Shown here: piece after piece, positions 12,380-24,439 of the stretch | Position numbering within the stretch: position 1 is the stretch's first letter | How the letters are laid out: each line of letters opens with the position of its first letter | Assembly: GCA_013180625.2 (NCBI GenBank) | Contig: SNVD02009784.1 | Coordinates: 248,001-312,000 of the forward strand | Direction of reading: 5' to 3' | From: Boswellia sacra | Lineage: Eukaryota > Streptophyta > Magnoliopsida > Sapindales > Burseraceae | DNA length: 64,000 nt | The notes under the pieces: generated by a model | Seen by the model: the letters and a program-made list of their open reading frames with translations, nothing else | Told to the model about the DNA's origin: nothing | The model's database searches: none | Position numbers and translations under genes: made by a program

Positions 12380-14274
12380 GTCAATTTCTTCTTTCCTTAA
12401 TCAGTAATGTTTGTTTACTCTTGTTCACCTGACTAAGACATTGTCTAGCGATTGCTTTTTTCGAACAAAATAAAAATCATATACTTAGTGAGATTCCTAC
12501 TTTTAAAAGCCATGACTATCATGGTTGTTGATTTACATGTATTATCAATTTGTGAGGGGACAAATATGCCAGCTAAAGTATTACATCTAAACCTTATATT
12601 CTAATTTTGTCTCATGGTCAATGTATTCCATGAGTTGTGTGCCTGAAAGTGTCTAACCAAAGTACCAGTTATGTTGTATATGCTTTCAAGATCCAGTCTA
12701 ACTGGAATATAGATGTATACAGAAGGGTAACCTGAACTTGCAAATGAAACTAATTGATTTAGGTGCATTGACCATGGGAATAATTAGTTCTTAATATTTA
12801 AGATCATCTAGTAGCAATTATGTTCACGCAGAAAGAACGAAATGCTATTCAACATAAGATTGTAATTGTCTTCTAATCTTTTGACTTTTTTTTAGGTATT
12901 ATTTCTCCATTCTTATTTTTATTGATTATGCTGGCTAACAAGATTAATATATTTGTTGAATGAGCAACATGTAGAGGCAACATGTAATATAGAGGTCAGA
13001 TTTTTTGCAAGCGTTTTGTAAGGACAATTATTAAATTTTATGTTGTATATTAATTATCTTTACTTAAATGGTTCAAGATATGTGAATTACCTATGAATTT
13101 TTTTTAAAGAGAAATATTGTTACGTCTCCACTGGCAGATGGGGAAATTGCTCCAAAACCTCCTGCTATCCCTATCCATCTTGACCATATGGTAAAGTATC
13201 AGTAATATAGGAAACATACAGCTTTTTGCATGAGGTTGCCACCTTAAATTGAATGTGTAAGATATATCTTCTAGAAACTTTGGTATATTCAAGAATTTCT
13301 TAATATGTTAAAGCAACTCTATATTATTGAAAATTTATGAGGAACCACTAAAATTTTATGAAGAATGATATTTCTCTTTGCTAGAAAAACATATGTGACA
13401 AAACTTTCCAATTTATAATTTGCAATACATGTACTTGGGTATGTGTGATGGTTTCACTTAAGTAGATACTCACTTCATGCAAGCATCCTTGGGCCTGTCT
13501 ATTAAAGGACCCTAAAACTTATAAATTAAGGTGTTATCAGTATTAATAATGTGGTATGTGACGATATGACAAAATTTTTTTGTTTGGTCTATTTCTTTTT
13601 ATAATGTTACCTATTTAAAAACATTTCACTTTGCAAGACATTTCTACAATGTAAAAAATATAGGGGTTTATAGAAACATATAAAGATTGCTTTCCTAATG
13701 AATGTTCTCTTTAGTTGCTGAAATTTGCCTTGTTTCTATTATTTAAAACTTGGAAGAAAACCGAGTGATTGTATACACCACCAATTCATCCTTTTCTTTC
13801 ATTGATCACCTACTTGCAAATTTATACAATAATTTCACTATGCATCACTAAAATCTAGTGAAATAAGAGAGGATAAAAGTTGTAAGCTACATGCATAATT
13901 GTAATGTATGTCGTTATTTTATCTCCATAAAAAATATAGCACTACTTATGAGTAACTAGCTTGACCACCTGTGGTTTTTCTGATTTATCATCTTTTGTAT
14001 CATATTGTTGTTACTCTAAACTTGAAAACATTATGAAGTGGGACAAAATTATCTAGCAAATGTTTTAAGGTCTTAGATACTGAGGTTATTCTTCACTTGG
14101 TTAATTTTTAATAATTTTGTTATGTTTTATGAAATTTCTTATGCTTTGCCCAAGGGAACTTGAGATATTCTAATATGAAGTTATGGATTTTTATTTCTTG
14201 GACTTTGTGTTGGCAATTAATCTTTTCCTTTTGGAATTAATATATTGACATAAGTTGGTGCCTCTTATAAGCAG
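12380..14274. other. CACTA-1 interior without assignable gene
   Basis: AT-rich and intron-like. A possible exon near 13131-13190 (frame ADGEIAPKPPAIPIHLDH) lies between plausible splice sites but was not recognised. No other feature is supported. Confidence 0.4.
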
Positions 14275-14974
14275 GCTTTGTTAGATGCTCGTAAGCTTAT
14301 AAAGAAAGAAATGGAAGGGTTTAAGATATGTGAAAAAAAGACTAAGATAAAAGCATTTTCTAAGGAAGGGTTAGCAAAACAACCTAAAAAGGTAAGTCAT
14401 GCACACTATGACTCCCCTTTTCTTTTACATGATCAGAAAATACGGATCGTTAATATAGGTTTAGCTAACCTGTTGTTGGTGAATGTGTAATTTTGCACCC
14501 ACCATGGTCTTTGATTAAGTCTTACGAAATAGTTTGTTGGTAATGATAGCTTTATGGTTTTTCTTATCTTTTTCTCTTTCACCAGATTTAGTAGGATTAG
14601 ACGTCACCAAGTTGAGATATTGATCTAATTTTGCTAATTCTAGACTTCCTGTGCATTTAGATGAAAAGAAGATAAACCTGAGTTTTCGAAGGTTGGTTTG
14701 TAGACATAGTTGATATCAATGGTGTGTTGGGGTAGTTGGCTTCAAACTTAAGAAATTCTTGGGTCTGTGGTACCAAGGACATTATGAGATTCTTGCATAT
14801 GCACCTTCTGAAACTTTTTATAAAGAGCACATGTTGTTAGTTTGAAGTTAGTATGAAATTAAAAAAATTCTTTCATCCAAGCTTGTTACTACCATAGCTG
14901 CATTGTTAAGGATCCAAAAGAGATGGCTAAAGAGGACACAAGGGATTGGTTGAACAATGTGGTGTGGATGTAAC
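14275..14974 (+). pseudogene. Captured exons of CCR4-NOT complex subunit 3
   Basis: An exon at 14275-14391 (after cag, before gtaag) encodes ALLDARKLIKKEMEGFKICE followed by KAFSKEGLAKQPKK. A second piece near 14905-14974 encodes KDPKEMAKEDTRDWLNNVV. Together they match consecutive segments of the N-terminal coiled-coil region of NOT3, a subunit of the CCR4-NOT mRNA deadenylase complex (family form KTKAFSKEGLGQQPKTDPKEKAK). The rest of the gene is absent, so it is a transposon-borne fragment. Confidence 0.75.
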
Positions 14975-16989
14975 CCTTATGTTTCATATTTATGTTTTCA
15001 CTTTGGTGCTTGCATGGCTATAACTTGATCCATTTGCATTATCTGAAAATTTTACTTCTATGGTTAGTATAGTACGCATGATTTGGCATGCATTTAATTG
15101 AATTTTACTGAAATTAGCTTGTGCTCCTTTTGATAATGAACTTGGTGTGCAACTTCTTTTTTTTTTTAATTGATATAGGAAATGAGTGAGAGAGGCATCA
15201 AGTAGATTCAGGGTGAAAATATTTACAAAGCAAAATCTATTGTGTTAAATTTCCCTTTATAATATATTTGTTCATATATAGCTTTGTTGTGTGCATGCTA
15301 GTTATTTGAACTTAATAAATGTAAAAGTTACATTTGGCTTCTCGAAGTCTAATAGTGAGTAATAAATAATAATGGCCATGTATGATTCGCTTTAACTGCA
15401 TACACATTTTGTGCTGTGAATGGTGAGCAGAAATGTTTAGTTAAGGTGAATCTGGCTTGAATTACGAAATTATTAATTATTATATATGCAATACCCACCT
15501 TTTTTATTTGTTGATATTCATATTATTCTATTTGCTGGTAATGCACATGATATGAGATGTAACAATTAGAAAATTAATTTGAAAGTAGTCTAAAAAATAA
15601 AAGGTTGTTTTCCGAATATGATAAAATATTAAATTAGTTGATTTAATGTTGATGTGGTAGTGTTCCTAAATTTTGAATCTTATCCCAAAAGAGTATCATG
15701 ACTATTTTCATTTAATTTGAAAGTCAGTTGCACAGATTCTATATATTCCAATGCAAATCATACAAATTTGAAAGTGCACAGGTTCTCTGTCAATATACGG
15801 AAGTTGCTAATGCTTTTTTTTTTGGTTCTATTATTTATTTATTCTTAAGTTGCTTAAGCCAAATAAAAGAGCATTACCAAATTGTATTCCAACTTTGGAG
15901 CATAAAACATGTCGGTACTCCTTATAAGAATAACAAAAACATGTACTACACCCTATGAAAATAACATAAACGTCTTTTTACTTTTGTAGATAGAAGGCTA
16001 ACAAATTTGTATGTTATTTTGAAGATATAGATGCTGAATTTTTCATTTGAAGATATAGATGCTAATGGATTTGTTGATTTCGGTGGTTCAAGGATTACAT
16101 GATGAAAAAAACAATTTGGAAGTAGATTGATACTTCAAATTTTAACATGTGCAATCTTTTAGGTTTTCTTTTGAATGATTTTGGAAACTAGAATTTGTAA
16201 AGTTTTTGGAGTACTTTTCGTACTAGTTATTTTAGTAAAGTTGAATGTGGTGGTTTAGCTGAGCATGGTTTATTACCAACTGGTTGTTTTATCATTCATT
16301 TTTGTGTTTGAAAGTTCTTGTTAAATCATGATGTCTTTGTATGCTTTGGAAATAGGTATTTTTGAATCAACAGTGGACAATATGATGCTTGTGAATTGTT
16401 AATTTCTTTAGTTGATATATATGTGCTAGAGTTGTAAGTTGTTTTAATTGTTATATATCATTTCTAAGTCTAACTAAATTGGTTGCTTTAAGGCTAGTGT
16501 TGGTGAATTTCTTAACCTGATTGAAGATAGTATAGTGGTGGTGAAGTGTTAATTTGTTTAGTTGATACATACGCATTTATGTTGTGTTGTTTTAGTGGCT
16601 TTATGTACTGACTTAGTTTGATTCAAGTGGAGTTGAAGTTATTGCCGGTGATTTGTTGTTTTAGTTGCTTTAAATAATGACTTAGTTGCTGGTGAACTGC
16701 TTTGAATGTTTGGTGCTTAATTTGAATGTTTTGATTTGAGAGCATCATTTGATTTTGTAGACTGATGGAGGCATGGATTACATCATGAAGCAGTTGGTGA
16801 AGTTGCTGAAGTGTTGTAAGAGTATGATGTGGGCAATTAGTTTTGTTGTATGATTGATTTTACAAGTATATGTGTTTCTACTTGGTTAATTTGTTTGTTG
16901 ATTAATATGTTTTGGGAGTTGATTTTCAATGAATTATATTCTTTAACAAATTTGACATGCTTGTTTTTACAAATATATAGAAATATAAT
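14975..16989. other. CACTA-1 interior without assignable gene
   Basis: AT-rich sequence. No exon or repeat that I can assign. Confidence 0.4.
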
Positions 16990-17579
16990 ATATATATATA
17001 TATATAATACTTGGCGGATACACATAAGCCAAGTATTATATATTTTTAAGCTTTTGCTACAATATTAGGCAGCCATAAAATGCCAAATATGTATAAACAT
17101 AATTATCGATCCAAAACCGCCAAATATATATTGTGAAAATTCAAAAAAAATTACTGTTATATCCAGTAGATCATTTCATACTTACCACTCAGAAAGTGAC
17201 AAATATTGTTAAATTCAAAAATATTACCATTATAAAGAATTAAAAAGCCATAATTATCAGTCCTTAACCACTAAATATGCACATATCACCAGATTTTTCG
17301 GGCAAAAAGCGCCAAATATGTTGCAATTCAAAAAAGTTACCATTACAAGCAACTAAATTTGACTAGAAAAGTGACAAATATGGCCAATTTGTACTTTACT
17401 ATGCATAACTATACTTGACTCTTTTATGTGAGAAGTATGCTTGCAAACATATTTGGCGTTTTGACCAACCGCCAAATTGACTATATTTGGCGGTGTCATT
17501 GGTGTTACTTTGTTGACTGTCAAATCTATACTTACATGTTGGCCTTTGACCGCCAAATATGAGCTTTTTTCTTGTAGTG
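16990..17579. repeat. Right subterminal repeats of CACTA-1 (TTTGGCGG type)
   Basis: Short motifs gccaaatat, ccgccaaata and ttggcgg occur repeatedly on both strands from about 17010 to the end. They are probable transposase-binding repeats. The same motif set opens the CACTA element at 63068. Confidence 0.75.
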
Positions 17580-17631
17580 GTTTGTGTTCTCTTAAGTCTT
17601 GAATGAAGCTTTGACATAGTGTCGTGGTCGC

Positions 17632-17801
17632 AAATGCTGGGGTCACTTATCAACAATTGGTCATCAAGCTATTCAAGGAGCAGATTGGAAGAAATATGGA
17701 AGTATATGTAGATGACATGCTGACCAAGTCCGCCAAAGCAGCCCATCATGTAAATGATTTGAAAGAGACCTTTAGTGTCCTTCGAAAATATCAAATGAAA
17801 T
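17632..17801 (+). pseudogene. Tat reverse transcriptase, catalytic middle part
   Basis: Continues the palm domain interrupted at 8837: NAGVTYQQLV, then MEVYVDDMLTKS, which carries the catalytic YVDD box, then FSVLRKYQMKL. It is cut at 17801 by the Tekay element, and the frame resumes at 27369 with LNPKKCAFGVQGGKFLGF. The catalytic aspartates are present, but the gene is split and broken elsewhere. Confidence 0.8.
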
Positions 17802-18299
17802 TGTCACAACCCATACTGGACATACAAAATATAGTATCACACAAAACAGAGTTCCTAATCACAACCACACCATTTCACTGTATATAGATACATTCAAAAA
17901 TCAAAAGAATTCCTACAGTATGGCTATGATAATCTAGGCAGCGGTCTGTGGTTGCCAAGGGAACTCTGTCGAAAATGCCAAAAGTCCTCCGTCCAAAAAC
18001 TCAATCTATTGATCACCTGAGGCACACAACTGTTAGCCCTAAGGCTACATGATAATTTTGATGATAACAATACACATTGATTAATTGAGATTTACTAACA
18101 TGTTTATTTATGTGCAAGAGTAAGATCATTGAAATAATTATAAAATCAAGAAGAGGCTTATTAAAATGAAGTGTTGAAGCTAAGGAGAAGACTACATGTT
18201 AAAGGCACCAAAGTTTAAGAACAAGGTTTGACTCAAGGAATGTGACACATGAGTAATGTTCAATCAATTGTCATATATATCTCTATAGATGTCCAAATG

Positions 18300-18960
18300 A
18301 TGTGATTCTTTAGCCTTTGGAAAGCTTACTCAATTTATAACATTTCATATGTTTTAAAGAAATTCAAATTTCAAGTGTAAGGTTGTCCAAATCATCATGC
18401 AAATTGAAAGACAAATGGAAGCAGCTGACATGAGCACCGAATACTCTTTTGGACATATCTTGAGCTAGAAAAATCAAAATGACTTGATTCTTGCGGTATT
18501 GGAAAGATAACTTAATGAATCAAATTTCATATGTTTTGAAGAAATTCAAATTTCAAATGGAAAGCCGACATAATTGGCATGCAATTCGGTGGACTGATAC
18601 AGAGAAGAAAAATCAACTCATTTGAGCACCGAATGATGTTTTGTCCATATCTTGAGTTAGAGATATCCAAATGACTTGATTCTTGTGGCATTGGAAATAT
18701 TATTCAATGGAGCAGATTTCATATTCTTTGAAGAAATTCAAATTTCAAACAGAAGGCTGACATAATACACATGCAAATCGGTGGACTGACACATGAAAGA
18801 AAAATCAAGTCACATGAGCACCGAATGGTGTTTTGGCCATATCTTGAGCTACAAATATCCAAATGACTTGGTTATTGATGCGTTGGAAAGCTTATTCAAA
18901 TGTTCAGATCTTTTATGTTTTGCATATTTTCAAATTTCAAATGGAGCATTGACAAAAGTG
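18300..18960 (+). repeat. 192-bp tandem repeats inside the solo LTR
   Basis: The phrase gagcaccgaat recurs at 18432, 18624 and 18816, a period of 192 bp. Each unit also holds aagaaattcaaatttcaa and a ccaaatgacttg-like motif. A partial unit precedes the first. About three and a half copies in total. Confidence 0.85.
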
Positions 18961-19229
18961 GCAGACAAGATTACAGTTTTTATGGTGGGCAGAAAATGTG
19001 GAGTTGGTGTCTTCACTTGATTAAGTTCATCTCATTTGCCTATAAAAGGAGCCCTTCTCCCATGCATTCAGGAAGACAAAGAGAAAAGAATCTAGCAAGC
19101 CACAAATAAGAGAAATATCAAGTAAAGAGCTTTTATATTCTTCATCTACTCTTTGAAGAGAGTTGTACTTTTATTGTAAACAATTTTCTTTGTTCCTGTA
19201 TTGTGGTGAGAGTGAATTCTTCTTGTAAA

Positions 19230-19445
19230 GGATAGTTGTTATCCTTGAGAGAACTCTTGGTGTGTGTTATCATGAGTTGAAAGAAGTTGCCTTGGTGAGG
19301 TTATTCATCAAGAAGAACTCTTGATGTAGTGTTATCAAGAGTTGAAGAAAGTTACCTTGGTGAGGTTTTTCATCAAGAAGAACTCTTGGTGTGGTGTTAT
19401 CAAGAGTTGAAGGAAAAAGTCTTGATGAGGTTGTTCATCAAGCAA
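19230..19445 (+). repeat. Short tandem repeats downstream of the TATA box in the solo LTR
   Basis: Three diverged copies of a roughly 65-bp unit containing gaactcttggtg, gttatcaagagttgaag and gaggttnttcatcaag. They lie in the part expected to be transcribed. Confidence 0.8.
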
Positions 19446-20134
19446 GTTGTAAAGATTTCTACAACTTATTGGAAAGCTTAGCTCGTGGAGCTAGGAGCCC
19501 GTGGACGTAGGCAAGGTTTGCCGAACCACGTAAATTGAGTTTGCACTCTCTCTATCCCTTTCCTCTTTACATTTACTTGCACTTGTGATTGTTCTTTATT
19601 GCTATTCTCTTGATTGCATTTTATTTTCATCTTCTTCACCTTTATTCTCAAAGAAAGAGTTAAATAATTTTGATCTTTCAAGAAAAGTTTTCTAAATCCG
19701 TTTTTATAAATAAAAGCCCAATTCACCCCCCCTCTTGGGTTGCCATACCTGGGTCAACAACAACAACTTCAGTGAGTAAAACTCAGTAAGTAAGCTAAGT
19801 GAATATACAACACTAAACAATAATAATAGAATTCAGTCCACAATATGAAACTATCCATTTCTAACTACACAAGCATTAGCTAACTTGTTAAAGAAGAAAT
19901 GCTCTGAGTTCACTTCGGTTACATTTTCTCTCCCATGCCAATTTTCTGTCTAGACCTTTGTAGGTCGATTCAATCTCACATAAGTGAGTTCACATTTCTC
20001 TACTCATCGCCTTTTCATATACAATCACAATCACATAATAAGGAAGCTTCGACAGTATTAGTTACAGTCACCTAGGGGAAAAGGCTCTCTAATCAAGGTA
20101 GGACTTTTTATTTCACAGTCAGTTCCCATATAAT

Positions 20135-20470
20135 AGCTCAAGGCTAGTCCGACAATCTGGGTGATACCGGACCCATGCTACCAAATCTCATCTAGAGAAA
20201 CATATGGTCCAGACCTCCCCTTAAGCCATAGGAGTACAGAATGCTCAAGGCTAGTCTGACAATCCGGGTGATACCGAGCCCATGCTATCGAATCTCATCT
20301 AGAGAAACACATGGTCCAGACCTCTCCTCAAGCCATGGAACAGTACGAATACATTTAGATGCCTACACTTGAGATAGCTCGAGGCTAGTCTGACAATCTG
20401 GATGATACCGGGTCCATGCTACCGAATCTTGTCTAGAGAAACACATGGTCCAGATCTCCCCTCAAGGTAT
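20135..20470 (-). repeat. Internal repeats of the Tekay LTR, copy 1
   Basis: Three units start at about 20135, 20243 and 20376. Each contains ctcaaggctagtctgacaat and later tagagaaacacatggtccag. The same set occurs at about 26447-26785 in the other LTR, so it predates insertion. Confidence 0.85.
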
Positions 20471-21051
20471 GAGAGCTAAACTTCCTAAGTCTTGGCATGC
20501 CAATCACGTTTCACCATTCACAATCAGTCACACATAAATGAAGCTCGATATCAGCCTTCTAGAACAGTCACAATATCTCACATTCAAGCATCAAGGTGCT
20601 AGCAATTAACGGTGTTACAATCCACAAAATTTCATGCATATAGTATACAATTTATTGTGGCCTCAGAATAGTTAGCTTACTTACCTTGTACAGTTGGTTT
20701 TTGATGCTTGTGATTGACCACTTCCTTTCTTCCTTCTCCCTCCTTTTTCTCCTTGTGTTCTTGATGAGTTATATGAAAAAATTTTTTTGAGAGAGCAAAG
20801 GGCTGGGAACGTGTAAGCAAGGAGAGAAATGAAAGAATTCTAGAACTCTTCCCATTTATAGACAAATGTTAGGCTAAATTTCCATTTAGTCTTTCTCTTC
20901 TCTTTTATAACCATTAAACCTATTACTCTTTTAATTAAGCCCCTCATTCTTTCATTTATTACATTACAATTCAAATATATTACATATACATTAATACATA
21001 TGTAACCATAACACATGATATAATGTACACTACAAAATTTAGGATATTACA

Positions 21052-21075
21052 ACTCCCTCCCCCCCAAAAAGAATT
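21052..21075 (-). promoter_or_regulatory. Polypurine tract of the Tekay element
   Basis: On the minus strand a run ending TTTTTGGGGGGGAGGGAGT abuts the 3' LTR, the expected start site for plus-strand DNA synthesis. Confidence 0.85.
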
Positions 21076-21099
21076 TCGTCCCCGAATTTCAGTACAATC

Positions 21100-22606
21100 A
21101 TTCGAATAGAAAGGGGTATTCGGTATGCATTTCCTCTTCTAATTCCCAAGTTGCTTCCTCTATGGAGTGATTTTCTCAAAGTACTTTCACCAATGGTATG
21201 ATCCTCTTTCGAAGTCCATGTTCTTTGTGATCTATGATTCGAATTGATCTCTTCTCATATGTAAGATCGGCTCTCAACTCCGGAAGTTCGAAACTCAGCA
21301 CATGGGATAGATCGGAAACGTACTTCCTTAACATGGAGACATGAAAGACATCATGCACTCCAGACAACGAAGGTGGCAAGGCAAGTTTATATGCTGCCTC
21401 TCCAATCCTTTCCAGAATCTCATAAGGGCCAATATACATTGGACTTAATTTCCCTTTCCTTCCAAATCGCATCACTCCCTTCATAGGAGCAACTTTAAGG
21501 AACACTTTATCTCCTGCTGTAAATTCTAACTTCTTCCTTCACTGATCAGCATAACTCTTCTGTCTGCTTTGAGCTGCATTCATTCTGTCCTTCACTTTTT
21601 AGATGATATCACATGTTTGCTGTACAATTTCGGGCCCAAGTATCTTTCTTTCACCAACCTCATCCCAATGGATGGGTGATCTACACTTCCTCCCATACAA
21701 GGCTTCATAAGGGGCCATTCCAATTGTGGATTGATAGCTGTTGTTGTATGCAAATTCAACCAAAGTCAAGTGCTTGTCCCAGCTATCCTTGAAGTCCAAC
21801 ACACAAGCTCTAAGCATATCTTCCAGAATTTGGATGGTCCTTTCCGAGTGACATCTATCTGAGGATGAAAAGCCGTGCTGAACTTTAGTTTAGTGCCAAA
21901 GCCTTATGTAAACTTTTCTAGAATTGGGAGGTGAATCTTGGGTCCCTATCTGAAACAATAGATACCGGTACTCCATGTAGTCTAACAATCTCATCTACAT
22001 AAAGCTGGGCATATTTGTCCATAGTGAAGGTAGTGCGCACAGGAAGAAAATGCGCTGATTTCGTCAACCGGTCCACAATCACCCAAATTGCATCACATCC
22101 ATTCCTAGTCTCGGTAGACCCACAACAAAATCCATAGTGATGTGTTCCCATTTCCATTCCGGTATTGATAGTGGATTAAGTAATCCTGATGGCCTTTGAT
22201 GTTTAGCTTTAACTTATTGGCAAACTAAGCATTGTTCAACAAATTGAGCTATTTCCTTCTTCATACCAACCCACCAGTAGTTATTTCGGAGATCCTTATA
22301 GATCTTAGTACAGCTAAGATGCATCGAATAAGGAGAATTATGTGCTTCATTCAAAATTTCTCGTTTCAATTCCATCACATTAGGCACACACAGTCTTCCT
22401 TCGAAGTATAATACTCTATCGGAGGAGATAATAAAACCTGGCCTCTTCCTCAATGGAACTTCTTCCCTCACCTTCTTCAAAAAGGCATCTTCACATTGAC
22501 TCTTCTTGATCTTCTCAATAATGGTGGGTTGCACGATCAATGAAGCCAAGTGTAGGCCTTTATTCGGTTGAACAATCTCAATAGCCAATTTCTCTAAATC
22601 TTGCAT
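21100..22606 (-). pseudogene. Tekay integrase with chromodomain-like tail, broken
   Basis: Minus-strand fragments in order. A zinc-binding integrase start ends YWWVGMKKEIAQFVEQCLVCQ-like at 22214-22606. The catalytic core is at 21918-22157 ([19 protein letters not shown], then [15 protein letters not shown], holding the first two acidic residues). A third piece at 21599-21817 holds LVEFAYNNSYQSTIGMAPYE. A C-terminal part at 21176-21505 ends toward EEATWELEEEMHTEYP, like the end of a chromodomain. Stops and frameshifts separate the pieces, and the region of the third catalytic Glu is disrupted (about 21818-21917). Confidence 0.8.
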
Positions 22607-22615
22607 TATTGACCG

Positions 22616-24226
22616 TTATGTGGAAATTAGAGCAGCCATATGTCCAGAAGACTTTTGGCTCAAGGCATCCGCCACCACATTCGCTTTTTCAGGCTGATAA
22701 TTAATGACACACTTATAATCTTTGACCAATTTAAGCCATCGCCTTTGCTTCATATTTAATTCCTTCTGAGTGAAGAAATCTTTAAGGCTCTTATGGTCGG
22801 TATAGATCTCACATCTTGCTCCGTATAAGTAATGCCTCCAAATCTTCAATGCAAACACCACTGCTGCCAGTTCTAGATCATGGGTAGGGTAATTCTTCTC
22901 ATAGTCCTTCAATTGTCGAGATGCATAGGCTATACCCTTGCCATTTTGCATCAAAACACACCCCAACCCGTTCTTAAAAGCATCACTGTATATCACAAAT
23001 CCCTCTGAACCAGAAGGAATGGTCAGTACTGGAGCTGTCACTAATCGATTCTTGAGTTCTTGGAAACTCTTTTCGCAGTCTTTCGACCATACAAAAGCTA
23101 CATTCTTCCTGGTCAACTGTGTTAAGGGCGAGGCTATCTTGGAAAAGCCTTCAACGAATCTCCTATAATATCCAGCCAATCCCAGAAAACTGCGTACTTC
23201 AGTTACATTAGTTGGTCTTGGCCACTTCACAACAGCTTCCACTTCATTTGGGTCTACAGAGATTCCATTACCTGAAACAATATGACCCAAGAAGGAAATA
23301 TGATTAAGCCAAAACTCACATTTCTTGAACTTGGCATACAGTTTCTTCTCTCTTAATAACTGCAATACCCTTCTCAAATGCTCTTTGTGTTCTTCAGAAT
23401 TCTTAGAATACACCAAGATATCATCAATGAACACAATGACGAATTTATCCAAGAATTCCTTAAAAACACGGTTCATAAGATCCATAAAAGCAACTGGAGC
23501 ATTCGTGAGTTCGAAAGGCATCACCAAGAATTCATAGTGCCTATACCTCGTTCGAAAGGTTGTCTTGGAAATGTCTTCCTTTCTAATCTTTAACTGATGG
23601 TATCCGGATCGAAGATCAATCTTAGAAAACACACTTGCCCCATGCAATTGATCAAGTAGATCATCAATCCTTGGAAGTGAATACTTATTCTTTATAGTCA
23701 CCCGATTCAACTCACGATAATCAATGCACAATCTCATTTTTCCATCCTTTTTCTTCACAAATAGAACTGGTGCTCCCCAAGAAGAGACACTGGAACGGAT
23801 GAAACCCTTATCCAGTAACTCCTGTAACTGCTCCTTCAGTTCTTTAAGTTCCGTTGGTGACATCCGATATGGAACTTTGGTTATAGGAGTGGTTCCCGGT
23901 AAAAGATCGATAGTGAATTTAATCTCTCGATTGGGAGGGAGTCTAGGTAATTCTTCTGGGAACACATCTATAAATTCATTTACCACTGGAATGTTTTGAA
24001 TACTCCTTCCTTCCTCTGGTGTTTCCATAACACAAGCTAAGAAACCCATACATCCCTTCTGAAGGAACTTTTGAGCTTTCAAGGCTAAGACAATCCGTGG
24101 CAATGAAATTATATCCGCCCCGACAAAACTACACTCCATTCCGAATGGAGCATGAAATACCACTTTCTTCTCAAAACATTTAACATCTGCACGATATTTA
24201 GATAGCCAATCCATACCCAGAATCAC
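22616..24226 (-). CDS. Tekay reverse transcriptase and RNase H (536-codon open part)
   Basis: Longest open frame in the window. It starts at the protease end ([11 protein letters not shown]), passes the chromovirus RT motifs [16 protein letters not shown] and [10 protein letters not shown] and the catalytic [12 protein letters not shown], then the connection domain ([19 protein letters not shown]). RNase H follows, with [13 protein letters not shown] and YTDHKSLK. The frame is intact but cannot give a full polyprotein because protease/gag upstream and integrase downstream are separated by stops. It would reverse-transcribe the element RNA in virus-like particles. Confidence 0.88.
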   Translation of the reverse strand: MILGMDWLSKYRADVKCFEKKVVFHAPFGMECSFVGADIISLPRIVLALKAQKFLQKGCMGFLACVMETPEEGRSIQNIPVVNEFIDVFPEELPRLPPNREIKFTIDLLPGTTPITKVPYRMSPTELKELKEQLQELLDKGFIRSSVSSWGAPVLFVKKKDGKMRLCIDYRELNRVTIKNKYSLPRIDDLLDQLHGASVFSKIDLRSGYHQLKIRKEDISKTTFRTRYRHYEFLVMPFELTNAPVAFMDLMNRVFKEFLDKFVIVFIDDILVYSKNSEEHKEHLRRVLQLLREKKLYAKFKKCEFWLNHISFLGHIVSGNGISVDPNEVEAVVKWPRPTNVTEVRSFLGLAGYYRRFVEGFSKIASPLTQLTRKNVAFVWSKDCEKSFQELKNRLVTAPVLTIPSGSEGFVIYSDAFKNGLGCVLMQNGKGIAYASRQLKDYEKNYPTHDLELAAVVFALKIWRHYLYGARCEIYTDHKSLKDFFTQKELNMKQRRWLKLVKDYKCVINYQPEKANVVADALSQKSSGHMAALIST

Positions 24227-24235
24227 ATCAAAATC

Positions 24236-24439
24236 CTACATCTTCAAGTTGATTAGATTGGCCTCTAGCTCTTGACTGTCTATTTTGATCGGGCAGGATT
24301 TAAACTCTTCTCTAGCACACAATGCCGTCCCCGAAGGAGTAGAGACACACATCTCAATCTCCATAATTGAAGGCTTTACCTCTACTTTATGAGCAAAAGT
24401 ATGAGACATAAGGGACTGAGTGGCACCCGAATCAAACAA
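24236..24439 (-). pseudogene. Tekay protease fragment
   Basis: Contains MFDSGATQSLMSHTFA, with the catalytic DSG of retroviral-type aspartic proteases. A stop separates it from the RT frame at about 24230 and another break separates it from gag. Confidence 0.8.

Larger units (their letters stand above)
10530..17579. mobile_element. CACTA-1: gene-carrying CACTA (EnSpm) element
   Basis: Begins CACTACAAGAAATTTTC and ends CTTGTAGTG, with the 3-bp duplication gtt on both sides (10527-10529 and 17580-17582). The left subterminal zone carries TTTGAC motifs and the right one TTTGGCGG motifs. No TnpA- or TnpD-like frame is visible. It carries fragments of three host genes: eIF4E exon 1, ASHR3-like PHD exons and CCR4-NOT subunit 3 exons, all on the plus strand. 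It is inserted in the solo LTR. Confidence 0.85.
8838..17631 (+). mobile_element. Solo LTR in the Tat pol, itself split by CACTA-1
   Basis: An insertion starting TGTAGACACGTG lies between two aaatg copies (8833-8837 and 17632-17636; the last base of the element is ambiguous by one). It has no internal coding region and no second LTR. It has an LTR-like promoter (ctatataagcac at about 9217). Without CACTA-1 it is about 1.74 kb. This fits a solo LTR left by recombination between the two LTRs of an element. The lineage was not identified. The stretch 8838-10529 holds no gene. Confidence 0.7.
18031..19759 (+). mobile_element. Copia-type solo LTR nested in the Tekay LTR
   Basis: A 1729-bp insertion running TGTTAGCCC to GGTCAACA, with the exact duplication acaac (18026-18030 and 19760-19764). 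The end, with CACCCCCCCTCTTGGGTTG shortly before it, is typical of plant Copia LTRs. A TATA box (ctataaaagg) lies near 19041. No internal region or second LTR is present. The interrupted Tekay LTR can be read across it by comparison with the intact copy at 26080. Confidence 0.88.
17802..21051 (-). repeat. Tekay 3' LTR, split by a Copia solo LTR
   Basis: On the plus strand it starts TGTCACAACC and ends attaca. The insertion at 18031-19759 plus one duplication copy is not part of it. A TATA box reads on the minus strand at about 20855-20866 (tataaatggg). It contains three copies of an approximately 95-bp internal repeat (20135-20470). Confidence 0.88.

Noticed and set aside
17010..17579. Independent MITE cluster or repeat array rich in TTTGGCGG
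   Set aside because: It ends precisely at a CTTGTAGTG terminus with a matching 3-bp duplication, so it is the subterminal region of CACTA-1.
18300..18960. CRISPR-like or centromeric satellite array
   Set aside because: Only about three and a half units without spacers, fully contained within an LTR with its own target duplication. The source is clearly nuclear plant DNA.
22938..23999. Plus-strand open frames opposite the Tekay reverse transcriptase
   Set aside because: They mirror the conserved minus-strand RT frame and resemble no protein.
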